The position numbers were made by a program, and so were the translations under genes. From Pseudomonadales bacterium (GTDB taxonomy: Bacteria; Pseudomonadota; Gammaproteobacteria; Pseudomonadales; DC-out160), in NCBI GenBank assembly GCA_019090455.1, contig JAHRWA010000038.1, positions 19,634 through 83,633 of the forward strand: a stretch of 64,000 bases of DNA, in the 5' to 3' direction. Below the pieces are notes generated by a model, which saw only the letters and a program-made list of their open reading frames with translations, was not told the DNA's origin and ran no database searches. Positions 8,177 to 17,150 of the stretch are shown in pieces (position 1 is the first letter of the stretch; each line of letters begins with the position of its first letter).

Positions 8177-8860
8177 ATGCTCTCTCCTGAAGACCTCTCC
8201 GCACTCGCCATCACATTAAAGCTTGCCGGATTTTCAACGGTGATTCTTTTACTGATCGGCACACCGATTGCCTGGTGGCTGGCGAGAAACGAAACTCGCT
8301 ACAAGGCCATTATCGAAGCCATTGTCGCCTTACCTTTGGTGCTACCGCCAACGGTACTCGGTTTCTATTTACTGTTAGCTTTCGCGCCCAGCAGCCCTAT
8401 CGGCACCGGCTGGTTTGCACTGACAGGTCAAAGTCTTGCTTTTAGCTTTTCAGGATTAGTGGTGGGCTCCGTTATTTACTCGTTTCCCTTTGTGGTTCAG
8501 CCCCTACAGAATGCGTTTGAGAAAATCCCACCGCAACTGCTTGAGAGTGCAGCCATGCTGGGTGCCTCGCCGCGAGATACTTTTTATAGTCTAGTGGTGC
8601 CTACCTGTTCTCGGGCCTTTATGACAGCCAGTATTTTGGCCTTCGCCCACACAGTAGGGGAGTTCGGGGTCGTATTGATGATTGGCGGCAATATACCTGG
8701 GGAGACACAAGTGGTCTCCATCGCCATTTATGAACACGTAGAAGCCATAGAATATACCCAAGCCCACCAACTGGCGGGGCTATTATTAGTGAGTTCTTTC
8801 TTGGTGTTATTGTTTACCTATTGGATCAACTTTAAAGGTAAAAAGAAGTCATGGGTTTAA
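8177..8860 (+). CDS. modB: Molybdate ABC transporter permease
   Basis: ModB forms the membrane channel of the molybdate importer. The 227-aa protein has about five hydrophobic spans, the ALPLVLPPTVLGFYLL segment typical of ModB near residue 55, and the EAA-type cytoplasmic loop (ESAAMLGASPRDTF, near residue 135) that contacts the ATPase. I prefer the ATG at 8177 over a TTG at 8168 because AAAGG ends at 8167, giving 9-bp spacing. It overlaps modC by 10 bp. No modA substrate-binding gene lies upstream, where it is normally found. Confidence 0.93.
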   Translation: MLSPEDLSALAITLKLAGFSTVILLLIGTPIAWWLARNETRYKAIIEAIVALPLVLPPTVLGFYLLLAFAPSSPIGTGWFALTGQSLAFSFSGLVVGSVIYSFPFVVQPLQNAFEKIPPQLLESAAMLGASPRDTFYSLVVPTCSRAFMTASILAFAHTVGEFGVVLMIGGNIPGETQVVSIAIYEHVEAIEYTQAHQLAGLLLVSSFLVLLFTYWINFKGKKKSWV

Positions 8861-9948
8861 CCGTCTCCGTGGACGCCGCCCAAAGCGGCCAAACACACTC
8901 AACGCTACATCTAACAGCAAACCTGAATTTCGAAAGTGGCCGATGTACCGCCATACTGGGGCATTCGGGTGCAGGTAAAACCAGCTTGTTACGCTGTATC
9001 GCTGGACTGGATCACTACGAAGATGCTCACGTACAATATGACGATACCATCTACGAAGGGAATGAAATTTTCATTCCGCCCTACCGTCGGCGTCTGGGCA
9101 TTATTTTTCAACACGATAATTTATTTGAACATTTATCTGTCATTGATAATTTGCGTTATGCAAAAAAACGTAGACTCGATCAAGACGGTAAACTCTCACT
9201 AGACTCCGTAGCGAAGACCTTTCAGATAAAACACCTATTGAATAAAATGCCAAACACCCTCTCTGGTGGTGAAAAACAAATGGTAGCCTTGGCCCGAGTT
9301 TCACTGACATCACCCCGAGCGCTATTATTGGACGAACCTTTTTCAAACATCGACATTCACAGCAAAGCCCTGATGATACAGTCCATCAAAACCCTGTGTC
9401 GCGACAACCAAATTCCGGTTATTTTCGTCACCCATTCCTTTGACGAAGTCGCCCAACTTGCAGACGATGTGGTAGTGATTGAGAAAGGGGTAGTTGAGTC
9501 CAGCGGCACTCTATTTGACGTCACTTCGGATATTCACCACTCTCTGGCCAACAAATCCAACGCCGCCGTGGTCCTCAATGCGAGGATCGAACAGCATGAT
9601 GAGGAATTTGGCCTCACCAAGGCCTACGTCAATAAACAAATGATTTACATCAAGCAGACATCTCAGCCCATTGGCCAGCAATGCCGGATTCGCATCGCAG
9701 CAAAAGACATTAGCATTTGCCTGAACAAGCCAGAAGACAGCAGTATTCTCAATATACTGCCCGTCACTATTACAGAAATACGCTCCATTGCAGAAACTCA
9801 TGTTCTACTCAAACTGGATTTAGATGGACAACACATACTGTCTCGCATCACACGAAAATCTTGCCACAACTTGAACTTAGCACAAGGCCAAGCGGTCTAT
9901 GCTCAAATGAAAAGCGTGGCACTTGCTACTGACTTGGATTACCAGTAG
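8851..9948 (+). CDS. modC: Molybdate ABC transporter ATP-binding protein
   Basis: ModC hydrolyses ATP to drive molybdate uptake with ModB. The 365-aa protein has Walker A GHSGAGKTS near residue 37, the Q-loop FQHDNLFEHL, the ABC signature LSGGEKQMVALARV near residue 137 and Walker B LLLDEPFSNID. A C-terminal TOBE-type domain (about 290-360), which binds oxyanions in ModC proteins, completes it. Its ATG lies inside the modB tail, so the two are translationally coupled. The domain set and length match the family well. Confidence 0.94.
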   Translation: MGLTVSVDAAQSGQTHSTLHLTANLNFESGRCTAILGHSGAGKTSLLRCIAGLDHYEDAHVQYDDTIYEGNEIFIPPYRRRLGIIFQHDNLFEHLSVIDNLRYAKKRRLDQDGKLSLDSVAKTFQIKHLLNKMPNTLSGGEKQMVALARVSLTSPRALLLDEPFSNIDIHSKALMIQSIKTLCRDNQIPVIFVTHSFDEVAQLADDVVVIEKGVVESSGTLFDVTSDIHHSLANKSNAAVVLNARIEQHDEEFGLTKAYVNKQMIYIKQTSQPIGQQCRIRIAAKDISICLNKPEDSSILNILPVTITEIRSIAETHVLLKLDLDGQHILSRITRKSCHNLNLAQGQAVYAQMKSVALATDLDYQ

Positions 9949-10034
9949 TCAGCACAAGACAATAGCAGTACAAAGCAATAATAGATGAAAGGTATACAAC
10001 AAATGCGAGCAATAAGAGAAGCGAGCCACCGATC

Positions 10035-11231
10035 ATGAGTGATGACAATATTTCGAATAATGGTAACCGTTCCAGTGATGGCAACCGCTCCAATAATGGC
10101 AATAAGTTCCCTGATGACGACTACTCCCCTGGCAATTGTTTTTCTGATGACGACAACACTGCATCCGCTCCTTCACAGGACGACCAAAATAGCGACCTTC
10201 AAGACAGCGACCTTCAAGACAATGCCCTCACACTCGGAAAGAATGGCCAACAAATCAATTACGATGCTCTAACGCCTGATACGGTTTTAGATGCCGTCGA
10301 ATCCCTGGGACTAGTGGTGGACGCTCGAATTCTGGCATTGAATAGTTATGAAAATCGCGTCTATCAAGTGGGTATTGACGAGCAAGAGCCTGTGGTCGTG
10401 AAGTTTTACCGGCCTAACCGCTGGTCTGATGAGGCGATTTTGGAGGAGCATCAATACAGCGATTTACTTGCCGAACATGAAATACCCGTCATCGCCCCCT
10501 CAAAGAATGAAGCGGGAGAAACCCTGCACACCTACAACGGATACCGCTTTGCGGTTTTTCCACGTAAAGGCGGTTATGCGCCAGAAGTGGGTGATCTTGA
10601 TCAACTCAGTTGGATCGGTCGATTGATGGGGAGAATACATGCAGTGGGCTCCAGCGCTAAATTTACCGCTCGACCGACGATGGATGTGGACACCTATTGC
10701 CGTACGCCGTCGGAATTTCTCTTAGACAACCAATTTATTCCTGGTCAATATGTCGATGAGTACCGGGCAATTACAGCGGATATAGCAGACACCGCATTTG
10801 ACATTATTGGCAGCATCAATAGCCTCAAATGGATACGCTGTCACGGCGACTGCCATGTGAGTAACATCTTATGGCAAAGAGACCATGGCCCGCATTTTGT
10901 TGACTTTGATGACTGCCAAACTGCACCAGCGATCCAAGATTTGTGGATGTTATTGGCAGGTGATAGGCAGGAGAAGACGCTGCAGCTTTCTGAAATTTTG
11001 GATCAATATACCGAGTATTTTGATTTCAATGGTGCAGAAATAAAATTAATTGAGCCCCTACGAGCACTGCGTATGGTGCATTATGCGGGATGGTTAGCAA
11101 AGCGCTGGACTGACCCTGCCTTCCCTATGTACTTCACTTGGTTCAACACCAGCCAATATTGGATGCAGCACATAGGGGAGATAAGAGAGCAGTTAGTCCA
11201 GATGACCAAAGAGCCTCTGAAGTGGTATTAA
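10035..11231 (+). CDS. srkA: Stress response kinase A (YihE/RdoA family)
   Basis: SrkA is a Ser/Thr kinase of the Cpx-linked stress response that protects cells from stress-induced death in E. coli. The catalytic HGDCHVSN motif begins at residue 270 and the metal-binding VDFDDC about 20 residues later. NSYENRVYQVG and VVKFYRP mark the N-lobe. Homology to the usual ~328-aa protein begins near residue 76. The first ~75 residues are an Asn/Asp/Ser/Gly-rich low-complexity leader built from 18-bp and 15-bp DNA repeats. There is no Met between residue 1 and the kinase fold, so the leader is probably translated. Confidence 0.9.
   Translation: MSDDNISNNGNRSSDGNRSNNGNKFPDDDYSPGNCFSDDDNTASAPSQDDQNSDLQDSDLQDNALTLGKNGQQINYDALTPDTVLDAVESLGLVVDARILALNSYENRVYQVGIDEQEPVVVKFYRPNRWSDEAILEEHQYSDLLAEHEIPVIAPSKNEAGETLHTYNGYRFAVFPRKGGYAPEVGDLDQLSWIGRLMGRIHAVGSSAKFTARPTMDVDTYCRTPSEFLLDNQFIPGQYVDEYRAITADIADTAFDIIGSINSLKWIRCHGDCHVSNILWQRDHGPHFVDFDDCQTAPAIQDLWMLLAGDRQEKTLQLSEILDQYTEYFDFNGAEIKLIEPLRALRMVHYAGWLAKRWTDPAFPMYFTWFNTSQYWMQHIGEIREQLVQMTKEPLKWY
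10062..10115. repeat. Three imperfect 18-bp repeats in the srkA leader
   Basis: Three consecutive units of 18 bp begin ggtaac, ggcaac and ggcaat. Units one and two match at 14 of 18 positions. They encode NGNR/NGNK-like repeats in the extra N-terminal region of SrkA. Confidence 0.7.
10191..10220. repeat. Perfect 15-bp tandem duplication in srkA
   Basis: The unit agcgaccttcaagac occurs twice in a row without a mismatch and encodes SDLQD twice. A perfect match suggests a recent event. Confidence 0.92.
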
Positions 11232-11235
11232 GTGC

Positions 11236-11251
11236 CAAGATGATAATCTTG
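11236..11251. terminator. Possible bidirectional terminator hairpin
   Basis: CAAGAT-gata-ATCTTG is a perfect 6-bp stem with a tetraloop in the 33-bp gap between the convergent srkA and transglutaminase-like genes. The T-tracts on either side are weak, so termination is only a suggestion. Confidence 0.35.
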
Positions 11252-11264
11252 CATTAGCGATTAT

Positions 11265-11948
11265 TTATTTACCCACATTAGTCACTTCACTTTCAAAACT
11301 ACTGTCATTTTTACTGGCTTGGAAATTATCGGAAAAACTAGTGCCATAAACACCGGCATGAGCATTGAAAATGACGTCGTAAGGCACATCATCAAAAGCA
11401 CCATGATCCTTGATATATTCCATGTGTTTGGAGCCATCTTGGCTAAAAGAATGAAATATAGAATCGCTTTCACCATCAAATTCTAAAGGCAAAGTCCCCG
11501 CTTTTTCGCAAAGCTCTTTATTAAACGCAGGCGTTGCCTTAAACCATCGGCCATCTAGATACACTTCGGTATAACCATGATAATAAAAAATATCGGTCCC
11601 CATTAATTTCAACAATCGCTCCGAGGTGAGATGGTTTTTCACATCAGCAAAACCTAAGCGTGAAGGTATCTTAATGGCGCGCAATACTGCCGCGTATAGC
11701 ACAGCCTTAGAAATACAAAAACCACTACCGGAAGCTAAAGCATAAGTCGCAACGTAGCAGTCCTTGTCCATGCTAAAGGCATAGGGATCATAACGAATCT
11801 GATCACGAACAAAATAATAAAGTGAAATGGCGTTTTCTTTATCAGTACGCTCTGGCGAGCTGTGTTCAATAGCGGCCTTCTGTATTTCAGCATCGGAAAA
11901 ATTGATATACGGCGTTTCTGCAAGATATTGCTTCATAGGAATACTCAT
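11265..11948 (-). CDS. Transglutaminase-like superfamily protein
   Basis: Protein of 227 aa with the transglutaminase/protease-like core. The nucleophile Cys78 lies in GSGFCISKAVLYAAVLRA, the His124 candidate in YYHGYTEVYLDGRW, and the third position, usually Asp, reads KATPAFN around residue 139. The aspartate is therefore not where the classical triad has it, though this TPAFN form is known to me from related proteins. No signal peptide is seen. It sits downstream of two hot-dog-fold hydratase-like genes on the same strand, after a 132-bp gap. The substrate is unknown. Confidence 0.8.
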   Translation of the reverse strand: MSIPMKQYLAETPYINFSDAEIQKAAIEHSSPERTDKENAISLYYFVRDQIRYDPYAFSMDKDCYVATYALASGSGFCISKAVLYAAVLRAIKIPSRLGFADVKNHLTSERLLKLMGTDIFYYHGYTEVYLDGRWFKATPAFNKELCEKAGTLPLEFDGESDSIFHSFSQDGSKHMEYIKDHGAFDDVPYDVIFNAHAGVYGTSFSDNFQASKNDSSFESEVTNVGK

Positions 11949-12080
11949 ATTAAACCGATCGAAAAACGGTTATTGCAGTTGTTTAAAGAAGACCGAATTA
12001 ATATGACCTTATTGTGTAAAAGTTAATATTTCCAAAAATGATCTTCTAGAGCAAACCCCTTAAGTAAAAAGAAAACCCTA

Positions 12081-12518
12081 TTATTTTGAATACGGAATTT
12101 CTAACGTTAAGGAGGCTGGAATACACACATCATTCTTAACCATTACGCTAATGGATATATCCACCAAATAGCGATCATCCTCTTGATAACATTTTTCAAC
12201 AACACCTTCCGTATGAAGGGTATCCCCAGCATAAACTGAGCTACGCATTTGCATTTTTCGACGACGAATAAAAGTATGCGGACCCGCCCAATCAGTGGCA
12301 ACTCGATTGATAAATCCCTCGATCGCCATGCTATTCAAATAGATTTCTTTTTGGCCCTGATGTCGCGCATAGGCTGGATTGTGATGACCAGGAAAATAAT
12401 CTTGCGTCGCTGCAGCATCGAGAATCACTCGCTCATAAGGAACCGGTAGGACAACAGGTGTCACCGCATCGCCTTCTTTTATTTCATTCCAATATTTTAG
12501 AGAAATGTCAGATCTCAT
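12081..12518 (-). CDS. MaoC-like hot-dog dehydratase domain protein
   Basis: Protein of 145 aa. The segment ATQDYFPGHHNPAYAR corresponds to the D-x-N/H-P hydratase loop of MaoC-type (R)-specific enoyl-CoA hydratases, and VYAGDTLHTEG to the second conserved strand. Its ATG overlaps the stop of the upstream FAS1-like half by 4 bp. The pair therefore looks like a two-subunit hydratase, with this as the MaoC-like half. Acyl-CoA or acyl-ACP substrates are expected for the family; the actual substrate is unknown. Confidence 0.8.
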   Translation of the reverse strand: MRSDISLKYWNEIKEGDAVTPVVLPVPYERVILDAAATQDYFPGHHNPAYARHQGQKEIYLNSMAIEGFINRVATDWAGPHTFIRRRKMQMRSSVYAGDTLHTEGVVEKCYQEDDRYLVDISISVMVKNDVCIPASLTLEIPYSK

Positions 12519-13054
12519 GAGTTAGCCTCCAAGGTATCGTAACGAAATAAATTATTGTTAAGCACCGCAACCAATTCATCTTTCTGATTAAAGAATTCCG
12601 CTCTTGTTGTCAGGAAATGCCCCGTACCAAGACGAGTGGTTTTCTTTTCTGATATCGCTAACAACGTATCCTCAACACTGACACGGTCGCCAAGATACAG
12701 ATGCTTATAAAATTCCGAATCGGTGGAAACATTAATCAACGTACTGCCGGGCAAAGGTATAGTCGTCGCAATAAAATAATGAATCTGCTCTTTAGTGGGA
12801 TGCCACTGCATCGGCATAGGCCAGGTTAGTAGCATGCCTGGAGGTGCTATAATTCCGCCCCACTGCTTTTTGGCATATTCCTCATCCCAATGACTCTCAT
12901 TGCCGTCCTCTAACATAGAGCAGTAGACTTTGATCATTTCCCAGTTGACAGTAAACTCTGCCACAATTCGCGTACTTTTTTCCCCAATCAATGTCAGCGC
13001 ATCTTCATAGCTTCCAAAATTAAGAGGAAACACTTCATCAAAAGCATCTTCCAT
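12515..13054 (-). CDS. FAS1-like / MaoC N-terminal dehydratase half
   Basis: Protein of 179 aa with the layout of the FAS1-type MaoC N-terminal domain: an early strand pair, the central WGGIIAPPGMLLTW helix motif near residue 65, then IPLPGSTLINVSTDSEFYKHLYLGDRV near residue 100. Such halves pair with a MaoC-like subunit to make a heteromeric enoyl-acyl hydratase. It overlaps the MaoC-like gene by 4 bp, which supports a joint complex. Related pairs occur in steroid, lipid or secondary metabolite degradation; the pathway here is not evident from the neighbours. Confidence 0.78.
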   Translation of the reverse strand: MEDAFDEVFPLNFGSYEDALTLIGEKSTRIVAEFTVNWEMIKVYCSMLEDGNESHWDEEYAKKQWGGIIAPPGMLLTWPMPMQWHPTKEQIHYFIATTIPLPGSTLINVSTDSEFYKHLYLGDRVSVEDTLLAISEKKTTRLGTGHFLTTRAEFFNQKDELVAVLNNNLFRYDTLEANS

Positions 13055-13130
13055 CTAACTTTCCTCGCATTACTTAATTATCACTATTTATTATTTAGGT
13101 ACTTAATATCTAACACTTAGAATATTCAGG

Positions 13131-13646
13131 TTAGACATTATCAGGAGCTGTTTTAACTTTGACTTTATTATTAGCATCCCGACTACGACGAATTAAATCA
13201 TCGCCAGCAAAAGAGTGTTCCGATTTTGCCAGACGATCATACAACACTACGTTTACCGTTGCAGCCAAATTCAAACAACCCACTGTTGGGATATAAACCA
13301 CGGCATCAGCCCTATCGATTATCGACTGATGAATCGTGTCATCTTCAGGGCCGAAGATATAAAAAGCATTTCCAGGATGCGGGTATTCCACCAAAGGTAG
13401 TGCGCCCTCCACCAACTCCACACAAATTATCTTCGCATCTTTCTCCACATTTTCCAGCAGATCATCTACTCCGACAAGGGGAATGGTCTCCCTCACATTG
13501 TGTGTATCTGTCTGGAATTTTGCGGCTCGATCGTATCGTTCACCGGTATAAAAAACAGAATTTACACGAAAGCAACCGGCTGCACGCATGACTGCACCGA
13601 CATTCGTCGGGCTCTTAGGGTTGATTAATCCAATGCTGACTGACAA
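13131..13646 (-). CDS. SpoU/TrmH family RNA 2'-O-methyltransferase
   Basis: Protein of 171 aa with the three SPOUT motifs: NPKSPTNVGAVMRAAGCF (residues ~9-26, motif 1 with its conserved Asn and Arg), IFGPEDD (~98, motif 2) and the trefoil-knot motif 3 YIPTVGCLNLAATVNVVLYD (~118-137). Family members methylate a 2'-hydroxyl in tRNA or rRNA with SAM. The N-terminus differs from TrmL, so the exact RNA target cannot be named. The start is TTG at 13646, backed by AAGGTG about 5-7 bp upstream. Confidence 0.85.
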   Translation of the reverse strand: MSVSIGLINPKSPTNVGAVMRAAGCFRVNSVFYTGERYDRAAKFQTDTHNVRETIPLVGVDDLLENVEKDAKIICVELVEGALPLVEYPHPGNAFYIFGPEDDTIHQSIIDRADAVVYIPTVGCLNLAATVNVVLYDRLAKSEHSFAGDDLIRRSRDANNKVKVKTAPDNV

Positions 13647-13763
13647 TTTTTCACCTTTTCCGAATCGATGCCAAACGCCCTAGACTTTCCAGGCTTTTCA
13701 TTTTTCTCAATCTAAAACGGGGCAATTGGGTATACTAAGACTAACACTATAGAGAGAATTATC

Positions 13764-14180
13764 ATGCTAATCATAACGTCGCATGTTTCCATCCCCTATG
13801 ACGAAATAGACCTCACGGCCATCAGAGCCCAGGGGGCTGGGGGGCAGAACGTAAATAAATTATCATCGGCTATTCATCTACGCTTTGATATCAAGGCCTC
13901 CTCACTCTCCGACTATTATAAGGAGCGACTGCTAGCGTTGCGAGATCGACGGCTCAACAAAGAAGGCATCATCGTCATCAAAGCGCAACAATTTAGAACA
14001 CAGGAAAAAAATCGCGAAGATGCGCTCAAACGCCTGGGGCAACTCATAAGAAGCGCCACTGTTCAGCAGAAAACAAGGCGCCCTACCAAGCCATCAAAGG
14101 GCTCTCAGTCTCGGCGTATGGACAAAAAAACACGTCACGGGAAGAACAAAGCCCTCCGTGGCCGCGTCAATGATGAGTGA
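13764..14180 (+). CDS. arfB: Alternative ribosome rescue factor / peptidyl-tRNA hydrolase
   Basis: ArfB (YaeJ) frees ribosomes stalled at the end of an mRNA by hydrolysing the peptidyl-tRNA. The GGQ catalytic motif is at residues 26-28 (GAGGQNVNK). The C-terminal tail (from ~105) is strongly basic, with many Lys/Arg, as needed to enter the empty mRNA channel. The length of 138 aa matches the family. It is convergent with the ybiT-like gene 26 bp downstream. A GAGAGA ribosome site precedes the ATG. Confidence 0.93.
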   Translation: MLIITSHVSIPYDEIDLTAIRAQGAGGQNVNKLSSAIHLRFDIKASSLSDYYKERLLALRDRRLNKEGIIVIKAQQFRTQEKNREDALKRLGQLIRSATVQQKTRRPTKPSKGSQSRRMDKKTRHGKNKALRGRVNDE

Positions 14181-14206
14181 TCGGACGTCCTAAATTCGGG
14201 CCTAAT

Positions 14207-15820
14207 TTATTTGGAGTTTGATTGTTTCCCTGCAACTTCCTGACTCACTAAATACTCTTCATATGTACCCTGAAAATACACGAGTTCATTTCCTTTAATT
14301 TCTATCACGCGAGTTGCTAGCGACGAGACAAACTCGCGATCATGACTGACAAATAGCAGTGTGCCTTCATAATGCTCCAACGCGAGATTGAGTGCTTCTA
14401 TGGCTTCCATATCCAAATGGTTAGTCGGCTCGTCCATTATTAAGACATTGGGATTTTGCATCATCAATTTGCCAAACAACAATCGGTTTTTCTCTCCACC
14501 CGAACAGACCTGTACCTTCTTTTCAAAGTCATCCGCAGAAAACAACAATCGTCCTAATGTGGCTCGTACTATCTGGTCATCGTGATTGGGTTTACGCCAC
14601 AGGCTCATCCAATCAAATAAGGTCATATTATTTTCGAATTCCGCTTGGCTATCTTGAGGGCAGTATCCCAGCGCGGCATTTTCTGCCCATTGTATTTTTC
14701 CACTGCTAGCCGAAATATCGTTCATCAGACAACGTAATAGCGTGGTCTTACCCGCGCCATTTTCACCGATAATTGCCAAACGAGCACCGGCTTCAAGAAT
14801 CATGTTGCTGTTAGCGAAAAGAACCTCTTCATCAAACTGATGCCCCACATCCTCTAATATCAATGCCTGTCGATGCAGCTTTTTATCCTGACTAAATCGA
14901 ATATAAGGGCTCATTCGGCTGGAGGGTTTAATATCATCCAGTTTAATTTTCTCAATACGTTTTGCCCGTGAAGTCGCTTGCTTTGCTTTTGATGCATTCG
15001 CTGAAAAGCGGCTAACAAACTGTTGAAGTTCTGCAATTTGCGCTTTTTTCTTGGCGTTGTCTGACTGCATTTGCTCTCTGGCTTGAGTAGAAGCCATCAT
15101 GAAATCATCGTAATTGCCCGGATACAATCGCAACTCACCGTAATCGATATCCGCCATATGCGTACAGACCGCATTGAGAAAATGCCGATCGTGAGAAATG
15201 ATAACCATGGTGCTTCTACGCTCATTAAGCACCGCCTCCAGCCAACGAATGGTATTGATATCCAAGTTGTTGGTAGGCTCATCCAGTAACAAAATATCGG
15301 GATCGGAGAATAATGCCTGTGCCAATAACACTCTTAATTTCCAGCCTGGGGCTACCTCACTCATGGGGCCGTAATGCAATTCTTGCGCAATACCGGCGCC
15401 CATCAGAATTTCTTCAGCACGACTCTCTGCGGTATACCCATCCAATTCGGCAAATTGCGTTTCCAATTCAGCCACCTTCATGCCCTCTTCTTCCGACATT
15501 TCCGGTAGTGAATAAATTCGATCCCTCTCCTTTTTTATTTCCCATAATTCGCTGTGACCCATGATCACGGTATCAACCACGGTATATTGCTCAAAAGCGA
15601 ATTGATCTTGCTGCAAAATCCCCACTCTTTCATTGGGACTGATGGACACATTACCTGCGGTGGCAACAAGGCTCCCCTCGAGTATTTTCATGAACGTGGA
15701 TTTACCGCATCCATTCGCTCCAATGAGACCATAGCGATTTCCATCGCTAAACTTCACAGAAATGTTTTCAAACAAGGGCTTAGCGCCAAACTGCATGGTG
15801 ATATTAGCGGTAGAGATCAA
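14207..15820 (-). CDS. ybiT: ABC-F ATPase, YbiT-type translation factor
   Basis: ABC-F proteins bind the ribosome E-site and modulate elongation or relieve stalling; they are not transporters. The 537-aa protein has two ATPase domains: Walker [10 protein letters not shown] (34-42) with DEPTNNLD, and GENGAGKTT (~350) with [12 protein letters not shown] and DEPTNHLD. A basic linker of about 80 residues lies between them ([12 protein letters not shown] onward). The first signature reads VAPGWKLRV instead of LSGG, which I recall as normal for YbiT. The start is TTG, at the place where E. coli YbiT begins. Confidence 0.93.
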   Translation of the reverse strand: MISTANITMQFGAKPLFENISVKFSDGNRYGLIGANGCGKSTFMKILEGSLVATAGNVSISPNERVGILQQDQFAFEQYTVVDTVIMGHSELWEIKKERDRIYSLPEMSEEEGMKVAELETQFAELDGYTAESRAEEILMGAGIAQELHYGPMSEVAPGWKLRVLLAQALFSDPDILLLDEPTNNLDINTIRWLEAVLNERRSTMVIISHDRHFLNAVCTHMADIDYGELRLYPGNYDDFMMASTQAREQMQSDNAKKKAQIAELQQFVSRFSANASKAKQATSRAKRIEKIKLDDIKPSSRMSPYIRFSQDKKLHRQALILEDVGHQFDEEVLFANSNMILEAGARLAIIGENGAGKTTLLRCLMNDISASSGKIQWAENAALGYCPQDSQAEFENNMTLFDWMSLWRKPNHDDQIVRATLGRLLFSADDFEKKVQVCSGGEKNRLLFGKLMMQNPNVLIMDEPTNHLDMEAIEALNLALEHYEGTLLFVSHDREFVSSLATRVIEIKGNELVYFQGTYEEYLVSQEVAGKQSNSK

Positions 15821-15973
15821 CGGAGAATTTCCTGGAAAATAGATTATTGGGGGTTCAGAGTGGGGGCATACTATAGAGACTTGTCATTGCGGCGTCGAGC
15901 CTTACCGCCACAATAATTGTATGTTTTTTGTTCTTTACAGAGGTAGTCTTCGGGCTTTAATACAGCTCAAGCA

Positions 15974-16918
15974 TTAAGCTCTTCGTGAATTCTTAGCTCG
16001 CTTTCCACCCTGACTATCGACTCCAGATGCGGGCATATCCTCTCTAAATTCAGCCCCTCTCGAATCGGCATCTTTTTCAACCTGTAGCCGCCTTTGACGC
16101 TCTTCCTCCTCGGCCAACGCCGCTTTGATTTCCAGAAGCACGCTATCCACATCAGCAGACTCTAAGGTTTCTTCGAATAAGCCTGTTAATTCGACTTCTT
16201 CATTGAGTTCGCCATCTTCAAAAAGAGCCCACATTTCCTTGGCATAATTGGTCGCTAATAACTCTGGAGCATATTGCCCGTAATAATCTCTCATATTGTT
16301 AACATCCCGCTCCAACATCCACTGAGCATGGTTATTAGCTGCGGCATCTACCGCCTGAGGTAAATCGATAATCACCGGCCCGTACTCATCCACCAAAACG
16401 TTAAATTCCGACAAATCACCATGCACTATGCCAGTGCAAAGCATCAACTTCACATAATGCATCACTATCGCATGGTCTTCTAAAGCTTGCTCCTCGGACA
16501 TCGCAACATCGTTTAATCGCGGCGCAACATCTCCCTCGCCGTCACTGACTAGCTCCATTAACAAAACACCGTTGAAACAACCATAGGGCTTAGGTACACG
16601 CACACCGACATTCGCTAAACTATAAAGCACATCCACTTCGGTATTCTGCCAAATTTCTTCTTGCTGATTACGACCGAACTTAGACCCCTTCGACATCGCT
16701 CTTGCTCGACGACTATTGCGTACCTTGCGACCTTCCCGGTATTGCACTGCTTGCTTAAAATTGCGTTTATCGGCTTCTTTATAAATTTTGGCACAGCGGA
16801 TCTCTGAACCACATCGCACCACAAAGACATCCGCTTCTTTTCCACTCATCAGTGGGCGGATGACCTCATCAACTAAGCCATCATCTACTAGGGGTTGAAT
16901 TCGTTTTGGAATTTTCAT
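15974..16918 (-). CDS. RIO1-type serine kinase
   Basis: Protein of 314 aa resembling the bacterial RIO-like kinases (PA4780 family). GKEADVFVVRCG is the flexible nucleotide loop, CAKIYK holds the phosphate-binding Lys, HGDLSEFNVLVDEYG (about residue 165) is the catalytic loop and IIDLPQAVD the metal-binding loop. The C-terminal ~60 residues are charged, Glu then Arg/Lys-rich, and probably disordered. I chose ATG at 16918 because similarity starts at MKIPKRIQ; a GTG six codons upstream is possible. The targets are unknown. Confidence 0.87.
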   Translation of the reverse strand: MKIPKRIQPLVDDGLVDEVIRPLMSGKEADVFVVRCGSEIRCAKIYKEADKRNFKQAVQYREGRKVRNSRRARAMSKGSKFGRNQQEEIWQNTEVDVLYSLANVGVRVPKPYGCFNGVLLMELVSDGEGDVAPRLNDVAMSEEQALEDHAIVMHYVKLMLCTGIVHGDLSEFNVLVDEYGPVIIDLPQAVDAAANNHAQWMLERDVNNMRDYYGQYAPELLATNYAKEMWALFEDGELNEEVELTGLFEETLESADVDSVLLEIKAALAEEEERQRRLQVEKDADSRGAEFREDMPASGVDSQGGKRAKNSRRA

Positions 16919-17150
16919 AGCGCTCTTATACCGCACTTGAGCTCGGGATGGAATAGGGCGTTAAGTATACAGAGTAGTTCAACATTCTATTTTGTTCAAA
17001 GAACAGACACTTAAGAGCTAAATTAAAGGATTTCAAGCGTCTTGCTCTACCTAAATCACCCTGTCCCTCGAAAAAAATTACGATCTTTAAGGTGCATCTG
17101 CACCATTTTGCTATCTTTAGAAGGTCGAATTTTTTCTGGAGAAAACGTTC

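Noticed and set aside
7996..8190. 64-codon frame upstream of modB
   Set aside because: It runs into the modB start in another frame, lacks a ribosome site and resembles nothing; it is not a modA remnant.
10062..10220. Closely spaced repeats as a possible CRISPR array
   Set aside because: The units are directly adjacent without unique spacers, differ between copies and lie in frame inside srkA.
15290..15370. Apparent loss of the LSGG signature in the first ATPase domain of the ABC-F protein
   Set aside because: VAPGWKLR at this position is, as I recall, normal for YbiT and not a mutation.
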